Source: Nocardioides sp. 503
Lineage (GTDB): Bacteria; Actinomycetota; Actinomycetes; Propionibacteriales; Nocardioidaceae
Length of the DNA: 64,000 nt
Direction: 5' to 3'
Assembly: GCF_004522095.1 (NCBI RefSeq)
Contig: NZ_SPUI01000008.1
Coordinates: 1 to 64,000, forward strand
Shown: positions 7,465 through 20,400 of the stretch, piece by piece
How the letters are laid out: each line of letters begins with the position of its first letter
How positions within the stretch are numbered: position 1 is the first letter of the stretch
Notes under the pieces: generated by a model
The model's input: only the letters and a program-made list of their open reading frames with translations
Databases searched by the model: none
What the model was told of the DNA's origin: nothing
Program-made: the position numbers and the translations under genes

Positions 7465-8979
7465 TCAGCCTTCCAGTCCGTCGGGGTCGGCCCGACCGGC
7501 CTTGACGCCGTGGACGACGTCGGGGTCGGGCAGCCCGGCCCGCTCCTGCCAGTAGCGGCCGTCGCGGGTCCGCCAGAAGAGCATCAGCACGACGCCGGCC
7601 AGGACAATGCCGAGGCCGATGACGAGCGGCGGGCCCACCCCCAGCCACGACTGGCCGCTGTAGGAGTTGGCGGGGTCGGACATGTCGCGCACCGACAGCA
7701 CCAGCAACCAGAGCAGCATCACGGCCCCGGCGACCGGTCCGACGCCGATCAGGAGCAGGTTGCGCGGGCTCTCGAGGAGGTGCTTGCGGTGGTAGACCGC
7801 GCAGGCGATGCCCGTCAGCGCGTAGTAGAACGCGATGAGCAGCGCGAGGGCGGTCAGGGAGTCGAACAGCGCGTTGGCGCTGACCTGGTAGATGCCGACG
7901 TACCAGACGATCGCGATGCCGGCGACCCACCAGGTGCTGACGTGCGGGGTGCGGTGGCGGGGGTCGATGCGCCCGAAGTGCGACGGGATCGCGTGCCGCC
8001 GCGCCATCGACAGACCGGTGCGCGACGCCGGAATGATCGTCGTCTGGGTCGAGGCGATGGCCGAGGTCGCGACCGAGGCCAGCACCACCCAGCTCCACCC
8101 GCCCATCACCTCCTCGCTGAGGTAGGCGAAGACGAACTCCTCCTCACCGGCGTTGTCGCTGAGCCAGGCAGGCCCGGCGTAGGCCACGACGGCCACCGCC
8201 ACGGAGACGTACGTCGCCAGCAGCACCAGCGTCGACCAGACCGCCGCGCGGCCGGGAGTGGAGGCGCCGTCGGTGGTCTCCTCGCTGAGGTTGACCGCGG
8301 ACTCCCAGCCCCAATAGGCGAACACACCCAGCAGGAGCGCCGTGGAGAGGCTCGCGCCGCCGGCGCCGAAGGGGTTGAGCCACGACCAGGAGGGGTCGAT
8401 CGGGTCGAGCGTGCTGTCGTCGGCGACGGCCTTGGCGATCGCCACGGCCGCGAAGACCAGCAGCGAGACGACCTGCGCCAGGATCAGCACGTTCTGCAGG
8501 CGGGCCGAGACGTCGGTGCCGAGGATGCAGATCCAGGTCAGCAGGAGGATCAGCGCGATCGCCAGGGGCATCCGCACCCACGCGTTGTCGGCCGCCGCGT
8601 CGGCGCCGAAGGTCCGCAGCGTGAAGCTCACGCCGACGTCGGCCAGCGACCCGATCACGAGCACGCCGGTCATCGTGATCGCCCAGCCGCCGAGCCAGCC
8701 GAACCACGGACCCAGCGCCCGGGTCACCCAGCTGAACGTCGTGCCGCAGTCCTGGTCGACCCGGTTGAGGTAGAGGAACGCCGTGGCGATCAGGGCCATC
8801 GGCACGAAGGAGGCCAGGAGGGCGCCGGGGGCGTAGACCCCGACCGCGGCGGTGATCGCGCCGATCACCGCGGCCAGCGAGTAGGCCGGTGACGTCGCGG
8901 CCAGCCCGATCACCAGCGCGTCCACGAACCCGATCGAGTCCGCCTTGAGCTGCGGGCCCTGCGTCTCCACGTCGACCAC
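7465..8979 (-). CDS. APC-superfamily amino acid permease
   Basis: 504 residues with about twelve hydrophobic helices. The APC signature is at the N-terminus: ADSIGFVDALVIGLAATSPAYSLAAVIGAI, then YLNRVDQDCGTTFSWVTRALGPWFGWLGGW. Probable substrates are amino acids or amines; specificity cannot be read. GTG start at 8979, with GGAGGGAG upstream. A hairpin at 8989-9024 separates it from the NUDIX gene that precedes it on the same strand. Confidence 0.9.
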   Translation of the reverse strand: MVDVETQGPQLKADSIGFVDALVIGLAATSPAYSLAAVIGAITAAVGVYAPGALLASFVPMALIATAFLYLNRVDQDCGTTFSWVTRALGPWFGWLGGWAITMTGVLVIGSLADVGVSFTLRTFGADAAADNAWVRMPLAIALILLLTWICILGTDVSARLQNVLILAQVVSLLVFAAVAIAKAVADDSTLDPIDPSWSWLNPFGAGGASLSTALLLGVFAYWGWESAVNLSEETTDGASTPGRAAVWSTLVLLATYVSVAVAVVAYAGPAWLSDNAGEEEFVFAYLSEEVMGGWSWVVLASVATSAIASTQTTIIPASRTGLSMARRHAIPSHFGRIDPRHRTPHVSTWWVAGIAIVWYVGIYQVSANALFDSLTALALLIAFYYALTGIACAVYHRKHLLESPRNLLLIGVGPVAGAVMLLWLLVLSVRDMSDPANSYSGQSWLGVGPPLVIGLGIVLAGVVLMLFWRTRDGRYWQERAGLPDPDVVHGVKAGRADPDGLEG

Positions 8980-8988
8980 CGGTCGCTC

Positions 8989-9024
8989 CCTCCACCCGTG
9001 AGGGTCGTTCTACACGGGTGGAGG
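8989..9024 (-). terminator. Hairpin ending the glg/NUDIX transcription unit
   Basis: CCTCCACCCGTG (8989-9000) pairs perfectly with CACGGGTGGAGG (9013-9024). It lies 42 bp after the NUDIX stop and only 10 bp before the permease start, so it could terminate the former or shape the leader of the latter. Confidence 0.5.
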
Positions 9025-9065
9025 AGCCTTGGGAAGGGCCAGCACCCGCGGAGAGGTCGCTCAGG

Positions 9066-9821
9066 TCACCTGCCGGACTCGGTGTAGGCGGGGCCGCCGC
9101 CGAGGTTGGCGAGGGCGGACTCGAGGCGCCGGGTGGTGAAGTCGGCGCACCGCTCGCGGGCCTGGTCGAGCGTGAGGAACTCCGCCGACTGGATCTCGCG
9201 GGCCTGCTTGACGATCGTGTCGGTGATCGCCGCGTCGTGCACGCCGCCGTCGAAGACGAGGCAGAGCGCGTCGTCCCAGCCGCCCCACGGGGGAAGCCAG
9301 TCGGTGAGGAGCAGGGGGCCGACCTCGAGGGAGAGGCCCAGCTCCTCCTCGACCTCGCGGGCGACGGCGAGCTGCGGCGACTCACCCACCTCGACGACGC
9401 CGCCGGGCAGGTCCCAGTCCTGCTTGTAGGTCAGCTGGCACACGAGCACCCGCTCGTCGCGGTCGCGGATCAGCATCTGGCTGATCGCGCGCTTGCGCGG
9501 CAGGAAGGAGTTGAGCAGCGCGCGAAAGCCGCCCGGCTCGCTGACCGGGGTGTCGGAGTCGAGCCGCGCGTAGACGACCAGGTCGCCGTCGACCCCCCGC
9601 TGCACGCCCTCGCGCTGCATGCCGGACCAGGTGGCGACGCGCTGGGCGGTCTCGTCGTCGGCGCCGACCAGGATCTCGACGCGGCCGTGGGCGACCAGCG
9701 CGGCCTCGACCTCACGCCGTACGGCGTCGAGGGCGGTGTTCCAGTCGCCGCCCGCGGGCGGGGTCCAGACGATGCGCGCGACGCCGTCGGAGACGGTCTC
9801 GGCCCTCGGCTGCTCGCTCAC
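9066..9821 (-). CDS. NUDIX hydrolase with N-terminal GNAT-like remnant
   Basis: 251 residues. A complete Nudix box spans about residues 141-163 (GVVEVGESPQLAVAREVEEE followed by LGL), fitting GX5EX7REUXEEXGU. The first 100 residues resemble the C-terminal half of a GNAT acetyltransferase (RVATWSGMQREGVQRGVDGDLVVYARLDSD). It should cleave a nucleoside-diphosphate-linked compound. Its place 10 bp after glgB suggests a sugar nucleotide such as ADP-glucose, but that is inference. GTG start at 9821. On the minus strand TAGGGT, which includes the glgB stop TAG, lies 7 nt before the GTG, so it may have its own leaderless transcript. Confidence 0.85.
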   Translation of the reverse strand: MSEQPRAETVSDGVARIVWTPPAGGDWNTALDAVRREVEAALVAHGRVEILVGADDETAQRVATWSGMQREGVQRGVDGDLVVYARLDSDTPVSEPGGFRALLNSFLPRKRAISQMLIRDRDERVLVCQLTYKQDWDLPGGVVEVGESPQLAVAREVEEELGLSLEVGPLLLTDWLPPWGGWDDALCLVFDGGVHDAAITDTIVKQAREIQSAEFLTLDQARERCADFTTRRLESALANLGGGPAYTESGR

Positions 9822-9828
9822 GTCGTCA

Positions 9829-9834
9829 ACCCTA
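9829..9834 (-). promoter_or_regulatory. -10 box TAGGGT of the NUDIX gene, leaderless
   Basis: Read on the minus strand, TAGGGT is followed by seven bases and GTG. Its TAG is also the stop codon of glgB. Confidence 0.5.
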
Positions 9835-12060
9835 GGAGACCGTGCGACGGGACTCCTTCGCAGGCTCCTCGGCCAGGACGTGCCGGAACCACATGGTCGC
9901 CAGCGGCGGCACCACGATGTCGGCGTGCGCCGGCTGCCCGTCGTGCTCGCCCTCGACGGCCGTGATCTGCCCGAGGTTGCCGACACCGGAGCCGAGGTAG
10001 GTCTCGGCGTCGGTGTTGAGCACCTCGTCCCAGGTGCCGGTGGCCGGCAGCCCGAGGCGGAAGCCCTCGTGGGGGTGGTCGCGGAAGTTGGAGACGCACA
10101 CCAGGTCCGGCCCGTCGCCGCGGCGCACGAACGTGTAGGTGCTGCGGCCGGCGTCGTTGGCGTCGACCCACTGGAAGCCCGACGGGTCGCCGTCGCGCGA
10201 CCACAGGGCCGGGGAGTCGACGTAGGCGCGGTTGAGGTCGCGCACCAGGTCGTGGACGCCGCGGTGCTCGGGGTGCTCCAGGAGCCACCAGTCGAGCTCG
10301 CGGGCCTCGGCCCACTCCGACTCCTGGCCCAGCTCGCAGCCCATGAACAGCAGCTGCTTGCCGGGGTGGGCCCACATGTAGGCGAGGTAGGCGCGCAGGT
10401 TGGCCAGCTGCTGCCACCGGTCGCCGGGCATCTTGCGCAGCAGCGAGCCCTTGCCGTGCACGACCTCGTCGTGGGAGATCGGCAGGACGTAGTTCTCGGC
10501 CCAGGCGTAGGTGAGCGCGAACGTCATCTCGTGGTGGTGGTGGGGCCGGTGGACCGGCTCCCGGGCGAGGTAGCCGAGGGAGTCGTGCATCCAGCCCATG
10601 TTCCACTTCAGGCCGAAGCCCAGGCCGCCCTCGCTCGTCGGACCGGTGACGCCCGGCCAGGAGGTCGACTCCTCGGCGATCGTGACGATGCCCGGCACCC
10701 GCTTGTAGACGGTGGCGTTCATCTCCTGGAGGAACTGCACGGCCTCGAGGTTCTCGCGCCCGCCGTGCTTGTTGGGCGACCACTCGCCCTCCTCGCGGGC
10801 GTAGTCGAGGTAGAGCATCGAGGCCACGCCGTCGACGCGCAGGCCGTCGGCGTGGAACTCCTCGAGCCAGTAGAGGGCGTTGGCGTAGAGGAAGTTGCGC
10901 ACCTCGGGCCGGCCGAAGTTGAAGATGTGGGAGCCCCACTCCTTGTGCCAGCCGCGCTGGGGGTTCGGGTCCTCGTAGAGGGGCGTCCCGTCGAAGCTGG
11001 CCAGCGCCCAGGCGTCGGTGGCGAAGTGGCCGGGCACCCAGTCCAGGATGACGCCGATGCCGGCCTGGTGGAGCCGGTCGACGAGGCGGCGGAAGCCGTC
11101 GGGGTCGCCGTAGCGGGAGTCCGGGGCGAAGTACGACGTCACGTGGTAGCCCCACGAGCCGCCGAAGGGGTGCTGCATCACGGGCATCAGCTCGACGTGG
11201 GTGAAGCCCAGCTCGGAGAGGTAGGGGACCAGGTCGTCGGCGAGCTCGTCGTAGCTCCAGAAGCCGCCGCCCGGGTGGCGCTTCCACGACCCCAGGTGCA
11301 GCTCGTAGGTCGCCATGGCCTCGGCGACCGGCTTGCGGTCGCGTCGGGCGGTCATCCACTCCTCGTCGCCCCACACGTGGGTCGACTCGGTGACCCGGGA
11401 CGCGGTGGCCGGCGCGACCTCGGCGTGGAAGGCCATCGGGTCGGCCTTCTCGCGCCACTCGCCGTCGGCGCCGCGGATCGCGTACTTGTACGACGTGCCG
11501 GCACCCAGGCCGGGCACGAAGAGCTCCCAGACGCCGGAGCTGCCGAGCTGGCGCATCGGGTGCTCGCGCCCGTCCCAGCTGTTGAAGTCGCCCTTGAGGC
11601 GCACCGAGCGCGCCGAGGGCGCCCAGACCGCGAACGACGTACCGCTGACGGTGCCGCCGACGGCGGCGTAGTGGTGCACGCGGGCGCCCAGGACGTTCCA
11701 GAGCTGCTCGTGGCGGCCCTCGTTGATCAGGTGCAGGTCGACCTGGCCGAGCGTCGGCAGGAAGCGGTAGGGGTCGTCGAGCTCAACGACGGTGCCGTCG
11801 TAGGAGACCGCGAGGCGGTAGTCGGGGACGTCGGTCTCGCCGGGGAGCACCCCGACCCAGACCCCCTCGTGCTCGTGCTCGAGCGCGGTCTCGGTGCCGC
11901 TGTGGCGGACCACGACGGCGGAGGCCAGCGGCTTGAGGACGCGCACGGTGACGGCGCCCTCGTGCACGTGCGGGCCGAGGACGGCGTGCGGGTGGCCGTG
12001 CTCGCCGCTGATGACCTGGTCGAGCTCGGACGTGGGGACGGGTGCGATGGTGCCGGTCAT
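9832..12060 (-). CDS. glgB: 1,4-alpha-glucan branching enzyme
   Basis: 742 residues, usual for GH13 subfamily 9 branching enzymes. The order is an N1/CBM48 region, the catalytic barrel, then an all-beta C-terminal domain. Catalytic residues at the expected spacing are Asp410 (DGLRVDGV), Glu463 (IAEESTSW) and Asp531 (ISHDEVVHG). It makes alpha-1,6 branches in the alpha-1,4-glucan built by GlgE. The ATG at 12060 overlaps the mak stop codon (ATGA), implying translational coupling; the frame extends upstream inside mak, but that part is not family sequence. Last gene of the coupled glgE-treS-mak-glgB operon. Confidence 0.97.
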   Translation of the reverse strand: MTGTIAPVPTSELDQVISGEHGHPHAVLGPHVHEGAVTVRVLKPLASAVVVRHSGTETALEHEHEGVWVGVLPGETDVPDYRLAVSYDGTVVELDDPYRFLPTLGQVDLHLINEGRHEQLWNVLGARVHHYAAVGGTVSGTSFAVWAPSARSVRLKGDFNSWDGREHPMRQLGSSGVWELFVPGLGAGTSYKYAIRGADGEWREKADPMAFHAEVAPATASRVTESTHVWGDEEWMTARRDRKPVAEAMATYELHLGSWKRHPGGGFWSYDELADDLVPYLSELGFTHVELMPVMQHPFGGSWGYHVTSYFAPDSRYGDPDGFRRLVDRLHQAGIGVILDWVPGHFATDAWALASFDGTPLYEDPNPQRGWHKEWGSHIFNFGRPEVRNFLYANALYWLEEFHADGLRVDGVASMLYLDYAREEGEWSPNKHGGRENLEAVQFLQEMNATVYKRVPGIVTIAEESTSWPGVTGPTSEGGLGFGLKWNMGWMHDSLGYLAREPVHRPHHHHEMTFALTYAWAENYVLPISHDEVVHGKGSLLRKMPGDRWQQLANLRAYLAYMWAHPGKQLLFMGCELGQESEWAEARELDWWLLEHPEHRGVHDLVRDLNRAYVDSPALWSRDGDPSGFQWVDANDAGRSTYTFVRRGDGPDLVCVSNFRDHPHEGFRLGLPATGTWDEVLNTDAETYLGSGVGNLGQITAVEGEHDGQPAHADIVVPPLATMWFRHVLAEEPAKESRRTVS

Positions 12061-13480
12061 GCGGCTCCGATCCTGGCCACGGCCTGGAGCGGGATGTCCA
12101 CCCAGGTCGGACGGTTGCGGGTCTCGTAGACGGTCTCGTAGACGGCCTTGTCGGCGACGTAGGCGTCGAGCAGGGTGTGCTGGGTGTCGCTCAGCTGGCC
12201 ACCGGTGTAGGCGTTGAGGAAGTGGTTTCGGGCTCGGTGGGCCCACTCCTGCGCGCGACGGGTGCGCTGCGCGGCCTCCTCGGGGTCGGTCTCCTCCTCG
12301 CGCTCGCGCACGGCGACGTGTGGGACGTAGTCGAAGGAGCGCATCATGCCGGCGACGTCGCGCCAGGGGGAGTCGGGCAGCATCCGCTCGGCGAGCGGCT
12401 TGGCCGGCTCGCCCTCGAAGTCGACGACCTTCCAGCCCTTGCTGGTGCGCAGGGTCTGGCCGAGGTGCAGGTCCCCGTGGATGCGGTGGACCTCGATGCG
12501 CCCCAGCCGGGCGACGCGGTCGTGCAGGTCGGCGAGGGCCTGGTGGTGCTCGGCCAGCCCGGGTACGACGTTCTCCGCGGCGGCGAGCCGCGAGCGCATC
12601 TGCTCGGCCAGGTCACCGGTCTCGATGCTGGAGGACCCGAACGACTCCCGCAGCGTCTCGTGCAGCTCGCGCAGCGCCTCGCCCAGGCGCGCCGCCTCGC
12701 CGGCGAAGTCGCCGCCGGACTCGCGGGCGTGGAGCTCGGGGTCGGCGAAGAGCGAGCGCACGCTGCCCAGCGCGAGGTCCCACCCGTCGGTGGCCGTGCG
12801 CAGGAACTGCTGGAGCATGGCGAGCTGGATCACCGCGTCGGAGTCGGCGTCGAGCACGTCGAGCCAGCCGTAGAGGGCGGCGACGTGGTCGGAGCCGGCC
12901 CGGGTGAGCACGTCGTGGACGGCGACGTCGGGGTTGACGCCCGGGGTGACCTTGCGGAACACCTTCATCAGGGCGTCCTCGCCGAAGCTCACCGAGGAGT
13001 TGGACTGCTCGCCGGTGAACAGCATCGACGGGGCCTCGGCCTCGAGGTCGTAGCCGGGCAGCCGGTGGAAGGTCAGCATCGTCTCGGGGTCGACGGTGTT
13101 GCCGTGCTCCTGCGAGGCGGCGGCGTCGAAGGAGCGCAGCCAGCAGGCCATGGCCTCGCGGTCGTGGAGGGCGTCGTAGGCGTGGACCCACCCGTGCTCG
13201 GGGTGCTCCCACCAGCCCACGAAGGCATGGTCGAGGCGCTGCTGCGGGTGCTCGTAGAACGCCAGCGGCACCTGGTAGAGCTCGACGGCGTCCACGGCCG
13301 TCGCCTCCACGTCGGAGTAGGAGACCTGCACGAGGTGGATGACCACGTGCGGGCTGTCCTCGACGCGGCCCGGGACCTCGCCGACGAGGCGGACCCCGGT
13401 GACGGTGAACGGCCGTCCCTTGCCGGCGAACCAGCGGGTGCGGACGAGATAGTCGGTGAAGACCTTCGGATCCAGATGCG

Positions 13481-13484
<4 letters not shown>
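12057..13484 (-). CDS. mak: Maltokinase
   Basis: 475 residues. The protein has the kinase-like fold of actinobacterial maltokinases (Mak/Pep2), with RTRWFAGKGRP at the N-terminus and the catalytic loop HRIHGDLHLGQTLRTSKGWKVVDFEGEP, in which HGDLHLGQ and the DFE metal site are intact. It phosphorylates maltose with ATP to give maltose-1-phosphate, the donor for GlgE. GTG start at 13484 overlaps the treS stop (GTGA), and its own stop overlaps the glgB start. In some mycobacteria this gene is fused to treS; here the two are separate. Confidence 0.95.
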
Positions 13485-15243
<1,759 letters not shown>

Positions 15244-15247
<4 letters not shown>

Positions 15248-17238
15248 AGACCCCTCCTGAGGGTGAGGACGTGGGCGGGCTCGTGGCCGGGGTCCAGGCG
15301 CACGTAGTTGTGCTGGCCCCAGTTCCAGTCCTCGCCGGTGATCTCGTCGTGGACGGTGAAGCCGTCGTGCCAGTCGAGGCCGAGGCTGGGCAGGTCGAGG
15401 TGGACCATCGTCTCGCGGGTCGCGTGCGGGTCGAGGTTGACCACCACGATCACCGTGTCGCCGGGCTCGCCGGTCTCGGGGTCGTAGGCGACCTTGGAGA
15501 AGACCAGGACGTTCTCGTCGTCGCTGCTGTGGATCGTGACGTTGCGCAGCAGCTGGAGCGCGGGGTGCTGGCGCCGGATCTCGTTGAGCCGCGTGAGGTA
15601 CGGCGCGAGCGTGCGGCCCTCGGCCGCGGCGCCGTCCCAGTCGCGGACCCGGATCTGGAACTTCTCCGAGTCGAGGTACTCCTCGCTCCCGGGCTTGACC
15701 GCCACGTGCTCGAAGAGCTCGTAGCCCGCGTAGACGCCCCAGCTGGGGGAGCTCGTCGCCGCGATCGCCGCGCGCACCTTGAACGCGGCCGGACCGCCGT
15801 ACTGGAGGTAGGCGTGGAGGATGTCGGGGGTGTTGACGAAGAAGTTGGGCCGCATCAGGTGGTCGGACTCGCTCGACAGCTCGGTGAGGTACTCCTCGAT
15901 CTCCCAGCGGGCGGTGCGCCACGTGTAGTAGGTGTAGGACTGGTGGAAGCCCACCGAGCCCAGGCCGTGCATCATCGCCGGGCGCGTGAAGGCCTCCGAC
16001 AGGAACAGCACGTCGGGGTCGGTGCGCCGCACCTCGCCCAGGAGCCACTCCCAGAACGGCAGCGGCTTGGTGTGGGGGTTGTCGACGCGGAAGATCCGCA
16101 CGCCGTGGGAGATCCACAGCCGCACGATCCGCAGCACCTCGCGGCAGATGCCGGTCGGGTCGTTGTCGAAGTTGATCGGGTAGATGTCCTGGTACTTCTT
16201 GGGCGGGTTCTCCGCGAACGCGATCGACCCGTCGGCCCGCGTGGTGAAGAACTGCGGGTGCGTGGTGACCCACGGGTGGTCGGGTGCCGCCTGGAGGGCC
16301 AGGTCGAGCGCGACCTCGAGGCCGAGCTCGCCGGCGCGCGCCACGAAGGCGTCGAAGTCCGCGAACGTGCCCAGCTCGGGGTGGATCGCGTCGTGCCCGC
16401 CGTCCTTGGACCCGATCGCCCAGGGCGAGCCGGTGTCGTCGGGGCCGGGGGTCAGCGTGTTGTTGGGGCCCTTGCGGTTGACCTCGCCGATCGGGTGGAT
16501 CGGCGGCAGGTAGATGACGTCGAAGCCCATCTCGGCGACGGCGTCCAGCCGCTTCGCCGCGGTGCGGAAGCTGCCGCTGGTCACCTTCCCCGTCGCCTCG
16601 TCGCGGGTCGCGCCCTCGGAGCGCGGGAAGAACTCGTACCAGCTGCCGTAGAGCGCCCGGGTGCGGTCGGCGTACGCCGGGTACGGGCCCTCGACGGTCA
16701 GCAGGTCGCGCAGCGGGTGGGCGTGCAGCACCGCCCAGAGGTCCTCCGACATCAGCTGGGCCAGCCGTGCCTCGACCGGACGGTCGGTGTCGGTGGCCGC
16801 CTTGATCGCGCCCTTGAGCAGCGCGTGCTCGTCCTTGGCCTTCTTGGGCAGCCCGGCCTTGACCCGCTCCAGGAGCAGACGGCCCTCGAGGAACATCAGC
16901 TCCACGTCGACGCCGGCCGGGATCTTGATGCCGGCGTCGTGCTCCCAGGTGGCGAGCGGGTCCGACCACGCCTGCACCTCGAAGGTCCAGGCGCCCACCG
17001 TGTCGGGGGTGACCCAGGCGCGGTAGACGTCGGGCTCCTCGCCGTGGGGGGTCATGCGCCGGGGCGCGAGACGTCCCCCCTTGGGGTCGATCAGCACCAC
17101 CTCGGCGCCGAGCTGGTCGTGCCCCTCGCGGAAGACCGTCGCGGTCACCGGGAAGGGCTCACCTGCCGTCGCCTTCGCGGGTCGCCTGCCGAGGTCCACG
17201 ACAGGTATGACGTCCATGATCGGTATGCGTCCAGCCAT
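15244..17238 (-). CDS. glgE: Alpha-1,4-glucan:maltose-1-phosphate maltosyltransferase
   Basis: 664 residues, GH13 subfamily 3. It starts MAGRIPIMDVIPVVDLGRRPAKATAGEPF, as mycobacterial GlgE does, and carries the nucleophile Asp386 (RIFRVDNPHTKPLPFWEWL) and acid/base Glu415 (FLSEAFTRPAMM), 29 residues apart as in characterised homologues. It extends alpha-1,4-glucan with maltose units from maltose-1-phosphate. First gene of a four-gene minus-strand operon in which every junction is a 4-bp stop/start overlap. ATG at 17238 was chosen over an upstream in-frame ATG because homologues start there. In M. tuberculosis glgE is essential because maltose-1-phosphate is toxic. Confidence 0.96.
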
Positions 17239-17319
17239 GCGTCCCACCCTTGCCGGTCGCCCGCCCCCGTGCAAACCGGAGGTCTGTCCATCCCCCGTGA
17301 GGGTGAAGCGGGTACGTCG

Positions 17320-17407
17320 GGGGCTTCGAGACGGGACTTCGTCCCTCCTCAACCCCCGGGGAGCTCCGGGGGTTGAGGAGGTCGCGCAGCGACCGTCTCG
17401 GAACCCC
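17320..17407. repeat. Palindromic repeat R3 (full-length copy)
   Basis: Two-tier palindrome. Outer arms are CGAGACGG (17327-17334) and CCGTCTCG (17393-17400). The inner 15-bp arms CTCCTCAACCCCCGG (17345-17359) and CCGGGGGTTGAGGAG (17366-17380) flank a 6-nt loop. Small side hairpins (GACTTCGTC; GTCGCGCAGCGAC) sit between the tiers. It ends on the first base of the M36 peptidase stop codon (17407-17409). Its close relative is at 43821-43911. Likely a REP-type element working as terminator for the peptidase gene. Confidence 0.75.
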
Positions 17408-20400
17408 TATCGCCGGCCGAACACCTGCAGCTCCGCGGCGTGGACGATGGTGCCGCGGTCGGAGCCGGCCTTGCAGTCCGTGGCGTTGAGCGGGTCGGCG
17501 TCCTGCTCGCCGGCGTACCCGGCGTAGCCGGTGCACTGGTTCTCCAGGACCACCAGCCGCACGGCCGCCGCCCTCGTGGGCCGCACCTTGAACGAGCGCA
17601 GGTTGAGCGTCGGCGCCACCGGGCGCGGGCGCTGCGAGGGGAACGCGTTCGGCTTCGAGGTGTAGAAGCGCTTCCAGCGGGCCTTGGTCGTGCCGCAGCG
17701 ACGCACGCACGCCTCGAGCGCGAACCGGCGCAGCGCCGTGAAGCGCGAGCCGGAGTCCGGGTCGGCCGCGAGCGGGAGCTCGGAGCCGTCGGGCGGCGAC
17801 GGGTTGAGGTAGGCGCTCACCGCGACGCGGCGCAGGGTCTGCACGCGCCGCCCGGCGAGGTCGACGGTCACGGACGGCCGCGTCGCGTCGACGTTGCCCT
17901 CGGTGACCCCGCCCCAGTTGGTCAGCTCGGTGCCGTCGATGAGGGAGCCGGGGTTGAGCGAGCCCGCGGTGGAGCGGATCACCTTGGCGCCCGCGGCCCG
18001 CGCGGCGAGGTTGACGCGGTCCTTGACCCGGTAGGTGGTCCGTCCCGGGCGCACGCGCAGCACGAACCGCGTGAAGCCGCGCCTGGCGGAGACGAAGAGC
18101 ATCCGGTAGCGACCGGGGGCCATCGTGACGACGTTGCGGAGCCCGGTCTTGCGCACGGTGTCGGCCACCGGGGCGACGCGGGCCTCGTAGTCGCCCACGT
18201 AGAAGCGGCCGGGGCTCTTGCTGCGCAGCGTCACCTTGCCGTTGCGCGACTTGGGGGAGGCGAAGCTCGGCTTCGGGTCCCCGGAGTCGGCGTTGGGCGT
18301 GGAGGCCTTCCGGCCCATGCCGCGCCGGGCGAAGGCGTCCCACAGCACCTTGCTGTTGGCGCCGCCGAAGCGCATGCGGTCGGCGGCGATCATGGCGTCG
18401 CGGGCGTCCAGCATCGAGGTCGCGCCCTGCTGGAGCAGGAACGAGTCGAACATCAGCTGCACCCAGCGCCGGTTGCCGGGGCACGCCTGGGCCGGCAGCG
18501 GGCTCGCCGTACGCGTGCCCTGGGCGCAGCGCAGCTGCAGCGACCTGTTGGTGACCGGGTAGCGCTTGTTCCACTTCTTCACCAGCGCCTGGCGCACCTC
18601 CCACATCGTGCCGTTCCAGATCTCGCCGTCGGCGTGCACCTCCACGCCGGTGGTGTCGAAGCCGTAGTCGGAGTAGTTGAGCGGGTTGCGGTTGATGGCG
18701 TAGTCGCGGATGGCGGTCTGCTTGTTGCCGGTGGCGTAGACGCCGACGGCCCAGATGTTGCCGCCGTTGCTGTAGCCGTGGCTGAACTGGTACTCCGCGG
18801 CCACCAGATCGCCCCAGGACTCGCCCATGGCCCCGCCCTGCTCGGAGGTGAGGCCCTCGTCGGGGCCGCCGACCATGCGGTTGCTGATGGCGTGGGTGTA
18901 CTCGTGTCCCACGATCCCCATGTCCAGCCCGCCGTCGGTGCAGGGGGCGTAGAACGAGCCCGCGATCGGCTGGAAGAGGTACTGGTTGGTGATGCCGGGC
19001 ACGCCATCCTGCAGCGCGATCTGGTTGGCGTTGTCGCGACCGAGGTAGGACGGCTGGCCGCCGGTCAGGGCCCCGGCCTGGGCGTTGCCGATCTCGGGGT
19101 CGCTCTCGGCCCCACCGCGCCCGGCGTTGTCGAGCTGCAGGTTGTAGTTCCGCTCGTCGAAGCCGAGGTAGTAGGAGTAGTCGTGCATCCGGTTGTGGGC
19201 GACGAACAGGTTGGTGACGCTGGCGTTGATGTCGTTGCCGCCCGGCGTCAGCTCGGCGGGGTTGCACCGGCTGTTGTTCCAGCGGTCGGTGAAGGCCTGG
19301 GTGTAGTCCTGGGTCGCCGAGACCGGCGCCTGCTCGGTGCCGCCCGGGGTCAGGGGGCTCGCCCACGCCTCGTGGGTGTTGGCGTTGTTGCCGACGGTGG
19401 ACAGCGACGAGGTGCCGCTCGCGGTGAGGAAGTCCCAGGGACCGAGCGCCTGGACGTTGGCCAGCGCGCCGGTGCGCAGGGTGCAGCCCGAGCCGGCGTT
19501 CCAGCAGCCGACCACGGAGCTGCGCGGCGTGTGCCCCGCCGAGAAGTTCAGCTCCGGGTTGGACGGGAAGAAGCGCCACCGCGGGTTGGCCGTGAGGTCA
19601 GCGGCACCGGGCGCGCCCTGGTCGCTGGTGGTCACCGCGACGGCGTAGTTGCCGGGAGCGACGAACGGGACCGTGGGGGCCGCGAACGGGCAGACCTGGA
19701 CCGAGTAGGTGCCGGCCGCGATCAGCGGGGCGGCGTACGTCGCCGTCTCGGGGCTGGTGCCGAGGTCGCCGGTGGCGAGCAGCACGTCGCCGGGGCCGAA
19801 GATCCGCACCTCGATGTCGTTGACCGCGTTGACCGTGGAGGCCACCGCGACGACCGACCGGGTGGCGTTGTCGGTGAGCTGGAAGGGGTGCTTGGGGCCG
19901 CACGTCGTGGCCGTGATCGCCCCGGTGAACGGGAAGAAGTCGCTGCTGTTCTCGACCTTGTTCTCGCGGTGGAGGACCTTGCCGGTCACCGCGTCGATCA
20001 TCAGCGTGTAGCCCAGCGCGGGGATGCCGGCGGCGTCGACGACGTTCGACTCGAGGACCGGCCGGACGCTGCCGTCGGCCATCGCGAGGGCCCTCAGGCG
20101 CACCAGCTGCTCCTGGTCGAAGCCCGGCACCTTCAGCCGGGTCCAGCCACCGGAGACGGACTCGACGATGGCGCCGACGTCGCCGCCGGGGACCGCGCGA
20201 CCCACGTCGGCCGCCGCCTTGAGCCAGCCCTGCAGCGGGCTGAGGGTCGGCGCGGGCGGCGTCCCGGTGGTGCGGGACAGGGACGAGGAGGCGTAGGCGA
20301 TCGTGCGACCCGAGACGCCGACGGTGACCATGCTGGCCAGGGCGGGGGTGAGGTTCCCGAACTTCTGGCGGAACAGCACGGCGCGGGCGCCGCTCTGCGC

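Noticed and set aside
7429..8892. 487-codon plus-strand frame
   Set aside because: Antisense to the APC permease; Asp/Arg/Gln repeat-like composition with no domain.
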